DNA from: Clostridiales bacterium Firm_11
GTDB lineage: Bacteria > Bacillota > Clostridia > Christensenellales > Aristaeellaceae
Assembly: GCA_001604105.1 (NCBI GenBank)
Contig: LVAQ01000006.1
Location: 496,001-560,000 of the forward strand
Direction: 5' to 3'
DNA: 64,000 bases
Both the position numbers and the translations under genes were made by a program. The notes beneath the pieces are model-generated. The model did no database searches, had not been told where the DNA came from, and saw only the letters and a program-made list of their open reading frames with translations. Position 1 is the first letter of the stretch. The number at the start of each line of letters is the position of its first letter. Positions 35,894-44,620 of the stretch are shown here, in pieces.

Positions 35894-37147
35894 TTACTGG
35901 GAAAGCAGCGCGTCGAATGTCACCGCCAGCGCGTCCATGGCTTCTTGCGCGGTCTTCTCGCCGCTTACCACAGCAGTCATGGCATTGCTCAGCTCGGTAT
36001 CCATCTCGCTCCATGCGGCAACCGTCGGGCGAGCCTTTGCCGTTTTGATTGCTTCAAGGAAGGGCGCATAAGCCGCGTTTTTGGCGGTATCGCTGGCAAG
36101 TGCGTCGTTATTGATGGGAATCTGCCCACATTTCGCCATCTCCACTTGCGCAAACGAACTGGTCATAAACTGCATGAATTTCCATGCGGCATCCTGGTTA
36201 GCAAGGGTAGTCATGGCTATGTCTTCACCGCCCAGCACGCTTATGCTGCCACCTGCCCCCGCGGGGATAGGCGCGTTGCCATACGCCACATCCGGATACG
36301 CACCAGAAAGCTCGGCTGTTTTCCACGGCCCTTCCAGCATCATCGCGTAACGGCCTGTGCCAAAGCCATCCGTCATGGGGATGTCCCCACTGTTAAACCC
36401 GGTCAGGGCGCCATCTTTGACCAGTTGCGCAAAGGTATCCACCGCTTGTACGGTCGCCTCGCTGTTGACATAGCCCGATGCCACCGTTTGTTCCTCATTG
36501 GTCAGGCTTCCCCCAAAGCTCCAGATGAACGGGCAGAGGTTCCAGCCGCTAAGCGCGGGCTCGTTCCAGCCCCAGGTCTGTTGCCCATTGGCATTGGTGC
36601 CTGCCAGCGCCGTAACGGCGGCTACCCATTCATCCATGGTGGCAGGCACGGCAACACCTGCTTCTTCCAGCATTGTGGTATTGTAGAACACGATTTTGCT
36701 GTTAGTGTTCAGTGCCAGCGCATAGGTATGCTCGCCAATTTTTGCCGTGGACATGGCACTTTCCAGCAGAGCTCCGCTCACGGCGGCAAAGTCCGGCATT
36801 GCTTCGTCCAGCGCTACCAGAATGCCCATTTTCTGGAACTCCGGCAGCCATGCGATGTCACAGCGGATCACATCAGGCAGACTGCCGGAGCTGGTGCTCA
36901 CCAGCACCTTGTCATGCAGTTCCGCCCACTCGTGGGATACAGCGTTAACCTTGATCCCGGGGTTTTCGCTTTCAAACTGGGGAATCAAGACGTTCATCAG
37001 CGTTTCATTCTCCGCCGACTGTGCGCTGTAGTGGTGCCAGAAGTTGATGGTTACCGGGGTTTCTGACGATTCTGCCATGGTTGTGCCAGCCGCCAAGCAA
37101 AGGACAACCACCAGTAGCATCGCCAGAATTTTTTTGTGGGTACGCAT
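35894..37147 (-). CDS. CUT1 family extracellular carbohydrate-binding protein
   Basis: A 417-residue solute-binding protein of family 1 (MalE-like), delivering an oligosaccharide, probably a maltodextrin given the GH13 neighbour, to the permeases. The mature part begins TPVTINFWHHYSAQSAENE and contains the typical MLEGPWKTAEL and PIPAGAGGSISVLGGEDIAM. The signal peptide MRTHKKILAMLLVVVLCLAAGTTMA has a cysteine only inside the hydrophobic core (followed by LAAG, with Leu before it), not a proper lipobox, so the protein is probably not lipidated. The ATG at 37147 follows AAGGAGG; a longer frame to 37219 runs into the GH13 gene. The gap to GH13 is 19 bases. Confidence 0.92.
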   Translation of the reverse strand: MRTHKKILAMLLVVVLCLAAGTTMAESSETPVTINFWHHYSAQSAENETLMNVLIPQFESENPGIKVNAVSHEWAELHDKVLVSTSSGSLPDVIRCDIAWLPEFQKMGILVALDEAMPDFAAVSGALLESAMSTAKIGEHTYALALNTNSKIVFYNTTMLEEAGVAVPATMDEWVAAVTALAGTNANGQQTWGWNEPALSGWNLCPFIWSFGGSLTNEEQTVASGYVNSEATVQAVDTFAQLVKDGALTGFNSGDIPMTDGFGTGRYAMMLEGPWKTAELSGAYPDVAYGNAPIPAGAGGSISVLGGEDIAMTTLANQDAAWKFMQFMTSSFAQVEMAKCGQIPINNDALASDTAKNAAYAPFLEAIKTAKARPTVAAWSEMDTELSNAMTAVVSGEKTAQEAMDALAVTFDALLSQ

Positions 37148-37166
37148 CGTGTTTTCCTCCTTATGG

Positions 37167-38849
37167 TTATTGTATGATCTTGACGGATCGGGGCGGAACC
37201 GTAATGGTTCCCACGCCATCCGCTAAGTCCGCTGTATAGGGTTGCTCGCCGCGGTTGAATACCGCAATCACCCGCGCCTGTCCATCCGAACGTTCAAAAC
37301 TGAACAAATCAGGATTTGCGCTGCCTGCCAGCAAAGTGCGGTAGCTGCCATTGCGCACGGCATTGCTTGTTTTGCGCATGGCAAGCAGATCGATAACCCA
37401 CGTACGCAGCGCGCTATCCTGCTGTTTCCATGCCATGCCTCCGCGGCAGCCGGGATCGTTTGCCCCGGCCATCCCCAGTTCATCACCGTAGTATATCGCG
37501 GGACTGCCGATAAACAGGATCTGGAATGCCATTGCCAGTTGCAAGCGCCACGACTCGTTTCGTGCTTCCGTGAGGAATCTGGGGGTATCGTGGCTGCTCA
37601 GGCAGTTATACATGGCATGATTGACCTCATTGGGGTATTTCATGAGCATGCGTTGCAGGCGATGATCCAGCGCCGCCGCATCGATGCTCCCTCTGGCAAA
37701 AAAATCTACCATCGCTTCCCGGAATAGATAGTTCATTGCGCAATCAAGCTGATCACCCTCATTGATCATGCGGCTGGCATCCGCCCACGTTTCCCCCAAC
37801 AACAACGCGTCCGGAAATTCCGCTTTGACACCCTGGCGCAGATAACGCAGCGTCTGCACGTCCAGCTCATCCGCCACATCCAACCGCCAACCGTCAATGT
37901 GGGCGGTTCGTAACCAGTAGGTCAGTACGGATAGTACATATTCCCGCACCGCCGGGTTTGCCACGCGCAAACGCGGCATATAGGGATAATCGCCCACGCA
38001 TTCATAGCACACGGGATCCAGCCGGATGGGAAACCGCTTGGGGTAAAACCAGTCACGATACGCGGAAGTTTCCCCGTTTCTTATCAAATCCGCAAAAGGC
38101 GCGAAGCGCGTACCCACGTGGTTGAAGACGCCATCCAGCATCACGCGGATTCCATGGCGATGCGCTGTGTCTACCAAAGCAATCAGCGTTTCATTGGTGC
38201 CAAAATCCGGGTCGACCTGAAAATAATCCGTGGTGGCATACTTGTGGTTGAAGTCTCCATGGAACACCGGTGTAAGGTACAGGCATTCTACGCCAACTTC
38301 CGCAAGATACGGCAGTTTCTGCTGGATGCCCAGCAAATCACCGCCGAAGTAGTTCTCCCGCGTAGGCTGGCTGTCCCACGGCACATAATCACGATCAGGT
38401 TTGGCAGCATTACCCACAGCAAACCGCTCGGGGAAAATCTGATAGTAGATGAGTCCCTGGCTCCATTGCGGCTGATTGCGCACATCGGTCTCATGCACCT
38501 GCAACAGTTCAAAGAAACCCTGTTGCGGTGGTGCTTGTGAAAAACCATGCTCACAATACCAAATCGTCTCCGCCTTTCTGCCGTGCAGTCGAAAACAATA
38601 CTTAATGTAATGCGCCTCTTCCGGGAAGGTAATCTCGCAAAGCCATTCCTCGCGATTCCCATCCCTGTAGCGTACGGTCATGGCTTCTTCCTGCATCGCC
38701 TGCGGGTACGGTTCGGTGCGCTTCCAAAAACAGAGTATGACCTGCTCACAATCATCCTGTGCGGTCAGGAGCCGAAAGCGGATTTGGTTTCGTGCAAGCG
38801 GTTGCCTAAACAGTAGCGTTGGTTCGTGATTCAGAGCTGCCAGGTTCAT
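37167..38849 (-). CDS. GH13 alpha-amylase family enzyme (neopullulanase/cyclomaltodextrinase type)
   Basis: A 560-residue glycoside hydrolase of family 13 that cuts alpha-glucans or cyclodextrins. The N-terminal 120 residues form a CBM34-like beta domain. The barrel has VMLDGVFNHVG (region I), DGWRLDVADE (catalytic Asp), LLGETW (acid/base Glu) and LSSHDTPRFL (third Asp); WSQGLIYYQIFPERFA marks the neopullulanase subgroup. There is no signal peptide, so it is cytosolic and acts on imported oligosaccharides. The ATG with AGGA about 10 bases upstream is preferred to the GTG at 38858, which overlaps the regulator's stop. It lies between the LacI regulator and binding protein genes in the operon. 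Confidence 0.94.
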   Translation of the reverse strand: MNLAALNHEPTLLFRQPLARNQIRFRLLTAQDDCEQVILCFWKRTEPYPQAMQEEAMTVRYRDGNREEWLCEITFPEEAHYIKYCFRLHGRKAETIWYCEHGFSQAPPQQGFFELLQVHETDVRNQPQWSQGLIYYQIFPERFAVGNAAKPDRDYVPWDSQPTRENYFGGDLLGIQQKLPYLAEVGVECLYLTPVFHGDFNHKYATTDYFQVDPDFGTNETLIALVDTAHRHGIRVMLDGVFNHVGTRFAPFADLIRNGETSAYRDWFYPKRFPIRLDPVCYECVGDYPYMPRLRVANPAVREYVLSVLTYWLRTAHIDGWRLDVADELDVQTLRYLRQGVKAEFPDALLLGETWADASRMINEGDQLDCAMNYLFREAMVDFFARGSIDAAALDHRLQRMLMKYPNEVNHAMYNCLSSHDTPRFLTEARNESWRLQLAMAFQILFIGSPAIYYGDELGMAGANDPGCRGGMAWKQQDSALRTWVIDLLAMRKTSNAVRNGSYRTLLAGSANPDLFSFERSDGQARVIAVFNRGEQPYTADLADGVGTITVPPRSVKIIQ

Positions 38850-38854
38850 ATTGT

Positions 38855-39850
38855 TCACATCCTACGGGTAGATTCTCGCTCGATCAGTGTTGTGCCCAGT
38901 AAGGTTTGCCGATTGACCGCACGGCGTTCGATACGTTGAAACAAAAGCCTTGCGGTCTCTTCACCAAGCATGGAAGTATCCACATTGACTGCGGTCAAGG
39001 GCGGGTCCGTATATTCTGCCAGGGGGTAATTATCAAAGGCAATGAGGCCGACCTGCCCGGGCACCGCAAACGCTTTTGCCTTGAGTCCTTTGAGCGCGCC
39101 AAATGCCGTCACATTATCATTACACAGGAACGCATCGGGCGCACAACTCCCCTGTAATGCGCTCAGGGCGGCCGTCGCAGCGCCTTCCGGCGTTCCGCCG
39201 GTCATCAGCACCAGCGGCGCCTCTCCTGCGTGCAATGCGCTACGGTATCCTTTCAGCCGCCGCTTGACAAACCCATCTGGTTGATCCCCGCCAAGGTAGG
39301 CGATATGCCTGTACCCTTGCGCATAGAAATGCTCAACCGCGAGCGCGGCGCCCTGTTCATTGTTCACATCTACCCAACAGGCGCCCTGTCCGGTTGTATC
39401 CGGCTGTCCCAGCACCACATAAGGAAAATCGCCTACCTTTTTCAGTAGTGCGGGTTTGACGGTTGACGGCGGAAGGATCAGCCCATCCACCTTGCGTTGC
39501 AGCATCAAATCTTCCACTGAGGATGACCCCGCACGGCTGGCGCTGTTGGCAATGATCACATGGTACCCCATTGCTTGCGCCACCTGTTCAATGGCAAACA
39601 GGCTGCGGCTAAAATATTCATTGCTGAAAGCATCGGCATCCCGCGCGTCCACCACAACGCCGATAGCCCCGCTCAAACCGCTGGCCAGGCTGCGTGCCAC
39701 ACTGTTTGGATGATAGTCCAACTGCGCCATCGCAGCGTAAATGTTACGGCGGGTTTCCGGCGTTACCGATGCTTTGCCGTTGAGTACGCGAGACACGGTA
39801 GAAGGGTTGACCCCCGCAAGCTTTGCAACGTCATGGATGGTTGCCGCCAT
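38855..39850 (-). CDS. LacI family transcriptional regulator (MalR-like)
   Basis: A 331-residue repressor. The N-terminal helix-turn-helix ATIHDVAKLAGVNPSTVSRVLNGK is the exact LacI pattern, followed by a periplasmic-binding-like sensor domain (GAIGVVVDARD, AYLGGDQ, VGLIAFDNYPLAEY). It probably represses the glucan operon until a maltodextrin-like inducer binds. The start is placed at the canonical ATIHDV, with GGAGG and GGGGA upstream; the frame extends to 40000, beyond the promoter, which excludes the longer form. First gene of the operon, so it is autoregulated through the operator at 39934. Confidence 0.95.
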   Translation of the reverse strand: MAATIHDVAKLAGVNPSTVSRVLNGKASVTPETRRNIYAAMAQLDYHPNSVARSLASGLSGAIGVVVDARDADAFSNEYFSRSLFAIEQVAQAMGYHVIIANSASRAGSSSVEDLMLQRKVDGLILPPSTVKPALLKKVGDFPYVVLGQPDTTGQGACWVDVNNEQGAALAVEHFYAQGYRHIAYLGGDQPDGFVKRRLKGYRSALHAGEAPLVLMTGGTPEGAATAALSALQGSCAPDAFLCNDNVTAFGALKGLKAKAFAVPGQVGLIAFDNYPLAEYTDPPLTAVNVDTSMLGEETARLLFQRIERRAVNRQTLLGTTLIERESTRRM

Positions 39851-39933
39851 ATCGTCCCCAACCTCCATTCGTTTTCGTTGCGGTACAGCATATTCATTCC
39901 ATCGTCCGCGGATAAGGATATACCCACATGGTA

Positions 39934-39949
39934 ATGCAACCGCTTGCAT
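39934..39949. promoter_or_regulatory. LacI-family operator
   Basis: ATGCAACCGCTTGCAT is a symmetric site. Its core GCAA-C-CG-C-TTGC fits the LacI/MalR-type GCAANCGNTTGC pattern with the central CG. It lies just downstream of the -10 element, across the expected transcription start, where a repressor would block initiation. Confidence 0.8.
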
Positions 39950-39955
39950 AATTAG

Positions 39956-39984
39956 ATAGTACCGAAGGAACGGAAGATTGTCAA
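39956..39984 (-). promoter_or_regulatory. Promoter of the alpha-glucan operon
   Basis: On the minus strand TTGACA and TACTAT are separated by exactly 17 bases, directly upstream of the operator. Confidence 0.85.
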
Positions 39985-40188
39985 CAGGTTTTTGAGTCAC
40001 TTTTCATGTCGTTTATGGTTCTAAGTGCTCCCTCTCCGTCGACGGCATCATGGGATTGACCCATGATTGTATGGTTCCTAAGCTCGTTGCCCGCTATGGC
40101 TGCATGTCTATTCTGGCAGCCTCACATCAACTCTTTTTCTTTGAGCGCATCACCCTGTCCTTGAAGCGGTAATGGTTGGTAACCCGTC
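39985..40188. other. Intergenic region between divergent glucan and ECF operons
   Basis: About 200 bases between the two promoters. I see no gene or named element. A leftward 88-codon frame crossing 40150-40416 has no ribosome site and overlaps the ECF leader. Confidence 0.5.
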
Positions 40189-40217
40189 TTGACAAACAGT
40201 GATACAACAGGTAGGAT
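40189..40217 (+). promoter_or_regulatory. Candidate promoter of the ECF operon
   Basis: TTGACA and TAGGAT are separated by 17 bases, 288 bases before the first gene. A second weaker -10-like TACAAT lies at 40412-40417 without a matching -35. Confidence 0.6.
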
Positions 40218-40223
40218 ATCTAC

Positions 40224-40504
40224 GGTTAGTATGTTCTAACACATACTGGTGCATCCCCTCGATTCGCTTACCTTCTCTCTTTGTAAGCGGCATCCCCATC
40301 ATCGCCACCCCTCCATTCGGCCGCACCCCTTTTATCAGGGTGATTCCAGGGTCCCATGTCCAAATGGAGTGCTCTCGTCCATTTGGAGTAGCGCGGACGC
40401 TTTTCGCTGGATACAATCTTTAAGGAACGTACAGAGCGCCTGATGGGCGCTTTCCCCAAACAATGCGGTTAGTTTCATCTAACCCCAATGACGGAGGATC
40501 TACA
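40224..40504 (+). promoter_or_regulatory. Hairpin-rich leader of the ECF operon
   Basis: Five local inverted repeats are visible: AGTATGT/ACATACT (40228-40247), CGCTTAC/GTAAGCG (40265-40289), CCAAATGGA/TCCATTTGG (40360-40386), AGCGCC/GGCGCT (40435-40447) and GGTTAG/CTAACC (40467-40484). The last lies 10 bases before the GGAGG of the first gene. A second GGTTAG at 40224-40229 could pair with the same CTAACC, giving an alternative long-range helix. No known riboswitch class is recognised. Confidence 0.45.
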
Positions 40505-41086
40505 ATGAAAAAAGGTATCCAAGCGAAAGATCTCATCAACATCGGTTTGTTTACAGCCATTTATTTCGTAGTGTTTTTTGCAACAGGTATGCTTGGCTAT
40601 ATTCCCATTATGATGCTTGCGCTTCCGTTTCTATGTCCCTTCGTAGCGGGCATCCCCTTCATGCTGTTTTTGACCCGTGTGCACACCTTTGGTATGGTAA
40701 GCATCATGGGCACGATTCTGGCTTTATTAATGGTGCTCACCGGCCATCCCTGGCAGCTGTTGCCGATTGGCATTCTTATGGCCGTGCTCGGTGATCTGGT
40801 GCTGCGTGCTGGTAATTATAAGGATTGGCGAAGCATTCGACTTGGGTATATCGTCTTCAGCGAGTGGCTCGCGGGTATGATGGTGCCGCTTTTCTTCATG
40901 CGTGATTCCTATTTTGCGCAAATCCGCGCAGGGTACGGCGATGCCTATGCGGACGCGCTTTTATCCGTAACGCCGCCATGGGTATTTTATCTGACGATCG
41001 TCCTGATTGTTTTTGGGGCGCTTGCGGGCGCCTATTTGGGTAAAGCCACGCTGAAAAAGCACTTCAAACGTGCGGGGATTGCCTAA
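40505..41086 (+). CDS. ECF transporter S component, Trep_Strep/MptD-like family
   Basis: A 193-residue substrate-specific membrane subunit of an energy-coupling factor importer. About five or six hydrophobic helices; KKGIQAKDLINIGLFTAIYFVVFF and FVAGIPFMLFLTRVHTFG match the Trep_Strep-type S components, whose substrate has not been firmly established. GGAGG lies 6 bases before the ATG. The downstream genes supply a dedicated EcfT and double EcfA, so this is a self-contained (group I) ECF system. Confidence 0.85.
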   Translation: MKKGIQAKDLINIGLFTAIYFVVFFATGMLGYIPIMMLALPFLCPFVAGIPFMLFLTRVHTFGMVSIMGTILALLMVLTGHPWQLLPIGILMAVLGDLVLRAGNYKDWRSIRLGYIVFSEWLAGMMVPLFFMRDSYFAQIRAGYGDAYADALLSVTPPWVFYLTIVLIVFGALAGAYLGKATLKKHFKRAGIA

Positions 41087-41806
41087 ATGGGATTTGCGGC
41101 TTTTTCATCAAATCATCAAAGCCTGTATCGACTGGATCCAAGGACAAAAATCCTGCTTACGGTTTTGGTCGGTATCGTGATGATGGGCGGCAGCATTCAC
41201 GGCCCCTCCGCCATACCGCGTGCGTTGCTTGCGCTTGCCCCGTTTGGCTTGCTGCTTGCCGAACGTAAGTATCGTCAGGGTCTGCTGTACCTGTTTGTTT
41301 TACTGTTGTCGGTTGGCGTGGAGAGCTACTTGGTCACGCGCACACAGGGTGCGCTCAACCTGATTCTCGTGATCGTCTCAAGCCTGTTCACACGTTTTGT
41401 GCCCGGCTTGATGATGGGCTATTATCTGGTGAGCACCACGCGCATCAGCGAACTCATTGCCGCGTTGGAAAAGATGCACATGCCACGCCAAATCGTGATT
41501 CCCTTTGCGGTGATGATGCGCTTCTTCCCCACAGTTATCGAAGAAAACAACGCCGTGCGGGAAGCCATGCGTATGCGCGGCTTACACCTAAGCGGCGGCA
41601 ATGTGAGCGCTTACCTGGAGTATATGCTGATACCCATGATGATGTGTACGGTAAAAATCGGCGAAGAATTATCCGCCGCAGCACTCACGCGCGGCCTGGG
41701 CAGGCCCGGCGCACGCACAAGCCTTTGTGATATCAAGCTCAGGGGACTGGATGCCCTGCTGATCACCATTTCGCTGCTCGCCTTTGCGCTATGGATTGTC
41801 TTATAA
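41087..41806 (+). CDS. ecfT: ECF transporter transmembrane component EcfT
   Basis: A 239-residue coupling subunit with about five membrane helices. The family's cytoplasmic coupling helices are visible as AMRMRGLHLSGG and AALTRGLGRPGART (Ala-Arg-Gly type signatures), and YRLDPRTKILLTVLVGIVMMGG is the typical N-terminus. The ATG begins directly after the S-component stop with no gap, so translation is coupled. It links the S subunit to the ATPase. Confidence 0.92.
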   Translation: MGFAAFSSNHQSLYRLDPRTKILLTVLVGIVMMGGSIHGPSAIPRALLALAPFGLLLAERKYRQGLLYLFVLLLSVGVESYLVTRTQGALNLILVIVSSLFTRFVPGLMMGYYLVSTTRISELIAALEKMHMPRQIVIPFAVMMRFFPTVIEENNAVREAMRMRGLHLSGGNVSAYLEYMLIPMMMCTVKIGEELSAAALTRGLGRPGARTSLCDIKLRGLDALLITISLLAFALWIVL

Positions 41807-41819
41807 AGGAGGCGCGCGC

Positions 41820-43295
41820 ATGATCAACCTGCAAAATGTTACCTTCACGTATGAAAACGCGGATACGGCCAGCGGCCTTTCCGATGTCTCGCTTTGCATT
41901 CCGGATGGGCAGGCCATCCTGCTTTGCGGGGAATCGGGTTGTGGCAAAACGACGCTTACACGCCTGATTAATGGCTTAATCCCCCATTATTACGCCGGCA
42001 AACTATCCGGCGAAGTGCTGGTGCAAGGCGAGGCAGTGTCAAACCTCGCGCTGCACCAGCTCGCGCAAACCGTCGGCTCTGTTTTTCAGAACCCCCGAAG
42101 CCAGTTCTTCAATGTTGATACCACCAGCGAGCTCGCTTTCGCCTGCGAAAACATGGGCTTGCCTCCCGCGGAGATACGCGAGCGCATCCAGAACACCGCG
42201 CAGGCAATCCACCTTCACGCATTGCTGGATCGTGATATTTTCGCGCTGTCCGGCGGTCAGAAACAAAAGATTGCATGCGGTTCTGTCTCCACACTGGAAC
42301 CATTGATCTATGTGCTGGATGAACCTTCCTCCAATTTGGATCACGCCTCCATCCGAGATCTGCGCGCCATGATCGCGCATTGGAAGGCGCAGGGGCGCAC
42401 CGTCGTGATCGCGGAACATCGGCTGCACTACCTTTATGGTATCGTAGATCGTGTATGCTACCTTCAGGATGGGCGCCTGACGCACGATATGGCTGCGGAT
42501 GATTTCTTCTCCCTTTCTGCGGAAGCACGGCAGCGGATGGGTCTGCGAACGCTATCCATCGAAGCCCTCCTCGAGCAGGGTGTTCCCAGCCCAACTCTGC
42601 CTGGCCTTGCGCCTTATCGGCTGGATCGGTTTGATTTTGCATACCCGCACTGTCCAAAGGCTTTGAATATCCCCCTTCTGCATCTGCCCGCAGAGTCGAT
42701 TGTGGCCATCACAGGGCTTAACGGCGCGGGGAAAACCACCTTTGCGCGGTGCCTGTGTGGGCTTGAGAAGCGCTGCGCCGGCGTTATATGCCGCGACGGT
42801 ACATGCCAGCGATGCCGTGACCGTAACCGTTCCTGTTTTATGGTCATGCAGGATATCAATCATCAGCTTTTCACCGAGAGCGTACTGGATGAAGTTCTGC
42901 TGTCTATGGATCAGGAAGATGTTCCTGCTGCAGAGCAGATTCTCGATTCACTGGATTTGCTTATGGTCAAGGATGCGCATCCCATGTCCCTTTCCGGCGG
43001 TCAAAAACAGCGCGTCGCCATTGCTACGGCCATCGCTTCCAACCGCACCTTGATTGTGCTGGATGAACCCACCAGTGGATTGGATTACCGGCATATGCAG
43101 CAGGTGGCCTCCCTGCTGCAATCGCTGGCGAAAAAGGGCAGAACGCTGCTTGTGATTACGCATGATCCCGAATTGATCGTCTCCTGTTGCACGCATGTGA
43201 TGCCCATGGAAGGCGGCCGTGCCACGGATCCCTATCCGCTGGATAAGGCTGGTCTTGCACGGATGCTTTCGTTCTTTACCGCGATCGGCACATGA
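41820..43295 (+). CDS. ECF transporter double ATPase (fused EcfA-EcfA')
   Basis: A 491-residue protein with two ABC ATPase domains in one chain. Domain 1: Walker A CGESGCGKTTLTRL, signature LSGGQKQKIACG, Walker B IYVLDEPSSNLD. Domain 2: Walker A TGLNGAGKTTFARC, signature LSGGQKQRVAIA, Walker B LIVLDEPTSGLD. All catalytic residues are intact in both halves. A cysteine-rich insert (CAGVICRDGTCQRCRDRNRSC) follows the second Walker A. The ATG has AAAGGAGG 7 bases upstream; a longer frame from 41784 overlaps ecfT. Confidence 0.92.
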   Translation: MINLQNVTFTYENADTASGLSDVSLCIPDGQAILLCGESGCGKTTLTRLINGLIPHYYAGKLSGEVLVQGEAVSNLALHQLAQTVGSVFQNPRSQFFNVDTTSELAFACENMGLPPAEIRERIQNTAQAIHLHALLDRDIFALSGGQKQKIACGSVSTLEPLIYVLDEPSSNLDHASIRDLRAMIAHWKAQGRTVVIAEHRLHYLYGIVDRVCYLQDGRLTHDMAADDFFSLSAEARQRMGLRTLSIEALLEQGVPSPTLPGLAPYRLDRFDFAYPHCPKALNIPLLHLPAESIVAITGLNGAGKTTFARCLCGLEKRCAGVICRDGTCQRCRDRNRSCFMVMQDINHQLFTESVLDEVLLSMDQEDVPAAEQILDSLDLLMVKDAHPMSLSGGQKQRVAIATAIASNRTLIVLDEPTSGLDYRHMQQVASLLQSLAKKGRTLLVITHDPELIVSCCTHVMPMEGGRATDPYPLDKAGLARMLSFFTAIGT

Positions 43296-43435
43296 AATCC
43301 GGCTTCCTGTGGAATTCGCTGTGCCGTGCGGCATGGGCTTTGATCCGCGTCACCAACCATGCATTGATCCCTTGACGCCGCTCCTGCTTAGGGTGGCGAC
43401 AGCGGGCAATGCACAACGCATAAAAGGAGTATTCG

Positions 43436-44389
43436 ATGGCTATATGGCATTGTGCCGACCTTGGCGATAACGCAACCCTCCTGTGTCAGGATTCGACCTG
43501 TGCGGTATACAAACTCGTCGATGATACCGGGGAAGGGGTAATGACCTGCTACACCGTGTTGCCGGGTGTCTGGCTCCTGTATCACGATTTCCATATGGAG
43601 CACTGCCTGTCCGGCTTTCAGCCCGCGACGGGTATGTTCTGCATTGATCATTGTCGTGAAGGGCGTTTGGAGTGGTCGCTCAACAATGCAACCTGTATGT
43701 ATATGGAATCCGGCGATATGCTGATCAACGCACGGGACGATCCCAGGCGTCATTTCCGTTTTCCGCTTCGGCATTATCATGGGCTGACCATCGCCATATC
43801 TCCGGACGAAATCAACCATGTTCCCACAGCGCTCCTGGATGGATTCCCGCTTGATATCTACACATTGCGACAAAAATTCAGCCAGGGTGGACACAGTCTG
43901 ATTATGCGCGCCGGTATGCGCATCGAACATATCTTCTCAGAATTATATGATGTACCCGAGTCCATTCGCGCACCTTTGTTCAGAATCAAAGTGTTGGAGC
44001 TGCTCCTTTTCTTAAACACCGTGGATGCGCCCGCCCATGCTATGGAGCGCCCCTACTTCCATAAAACACATGTTGAAAAGGCCAAGGAAATCATGGCTTT
44101 GATGACAGCACACCCGGAGCGTCATTATACGCTTAATGAGCTATCCGCACGTTTCTCTTTCCCCTTGACGGCCATGAAAGCATGCTTCAAAGGAGTTTAT
44201 GGCATATCCATTTACGCATACATGAAAAAGTACCGCATGAGCCTTGCCGCGGTGCAGCTGCGCAAGACAGATCAAAGTGTGACGGGCATTGCGCAAAAAC
44301 TGGGGTATGATAACGCCAGCAAGTTTGCATCCGCATTCAAATCCATCCTGCGCTTCACACCGGGGCAATACCGCAGACTCCGTGATTGA
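43436..44389 (+). CDS. AraC family transcriptional regulator
   Basis: A 317-residue regulator with an N-terminal cupin-like sensing region (residues 1-200, FCIDHCREGRLEW, HYHGLTIAI) and a C-terminal double helix-turn-helix (ALMTAHPERHYTLNELSARF, then GIAQKLGYDNASKFASAFKSI and TPGQYRR). This architecture recurs beside iron/siderophore and Trep_Strep-type transporters, so it probably activates the adjacent ECF genes in response to an imported ligand; that is inference. AAAAGGAG sits 7 bases before the ATG. It is 140 bases downstream of the ATPase gene on the same strand. Confidence 0.9.
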   Translation: MAIWHCADLGDNATLLCQDSTCAVYKLVDDTGEGVMTCYTVLPGVWLLYHDFHMEHCLSGFQPATGMFCIDHCREGRLEWSLNNATCMYMESGDMLINARDDPRRHFRFPLRHYHGLTIAISPDEINHVPTALLDGFPLDIYTLRQKFSQGGHSLIMRAGMRIEHIFSELYDVPESIRAPLFRIKVLELLLFLNTVDAPAHAMERPYFHKTHVEKAKEIMALMTAHPERHYTLNELSARFSFPLTAMKACFKGVYGISIYAYMKKYRMSLAAVQLRKTDQSVTGIAQKLGYDNASKFASAFKSILRFTPGQYRRLRD

Positions 44390-44584
44390 AAGAAGCCTCA
44401 GAACGCATCATTTCAGAAATGAGCGGGGATATGATTGCCGGGCTCCCGATTGGAGTCACCTTTTCACAGTGAAAAAAGTCTGCCAAAGGCTGAAGTTACC
44501 CCCGCATCATTGCTTCCCTGCGCGGAAAACTGATAAACGGCAGCAAAGCAGTCTGCCCCCAAAGTGTGTTTCATGCTAAAATAC

Positions 44585-44614
44585 TTGACAAGCGCCTTCT
44601 GGCTTGACTATAAT
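44585..44614 (+). promoter_or_regulatory. Promoter of the T-box operon
   Basis: Perfect consensus hexamers TTGACA and TATAAT with an 18-base spacer, just upstream of the T-box leader. Confidence 0.9.
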
Positions 44615-44620
44615 GCTCCT

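Noticed and set aside
40150..40416. Leftward 88-codon frame in the ECF leader
   Set aside because: No ribosome site or recognisable motif. It lies across a promoter and paired RNA stems, which explain the region better.
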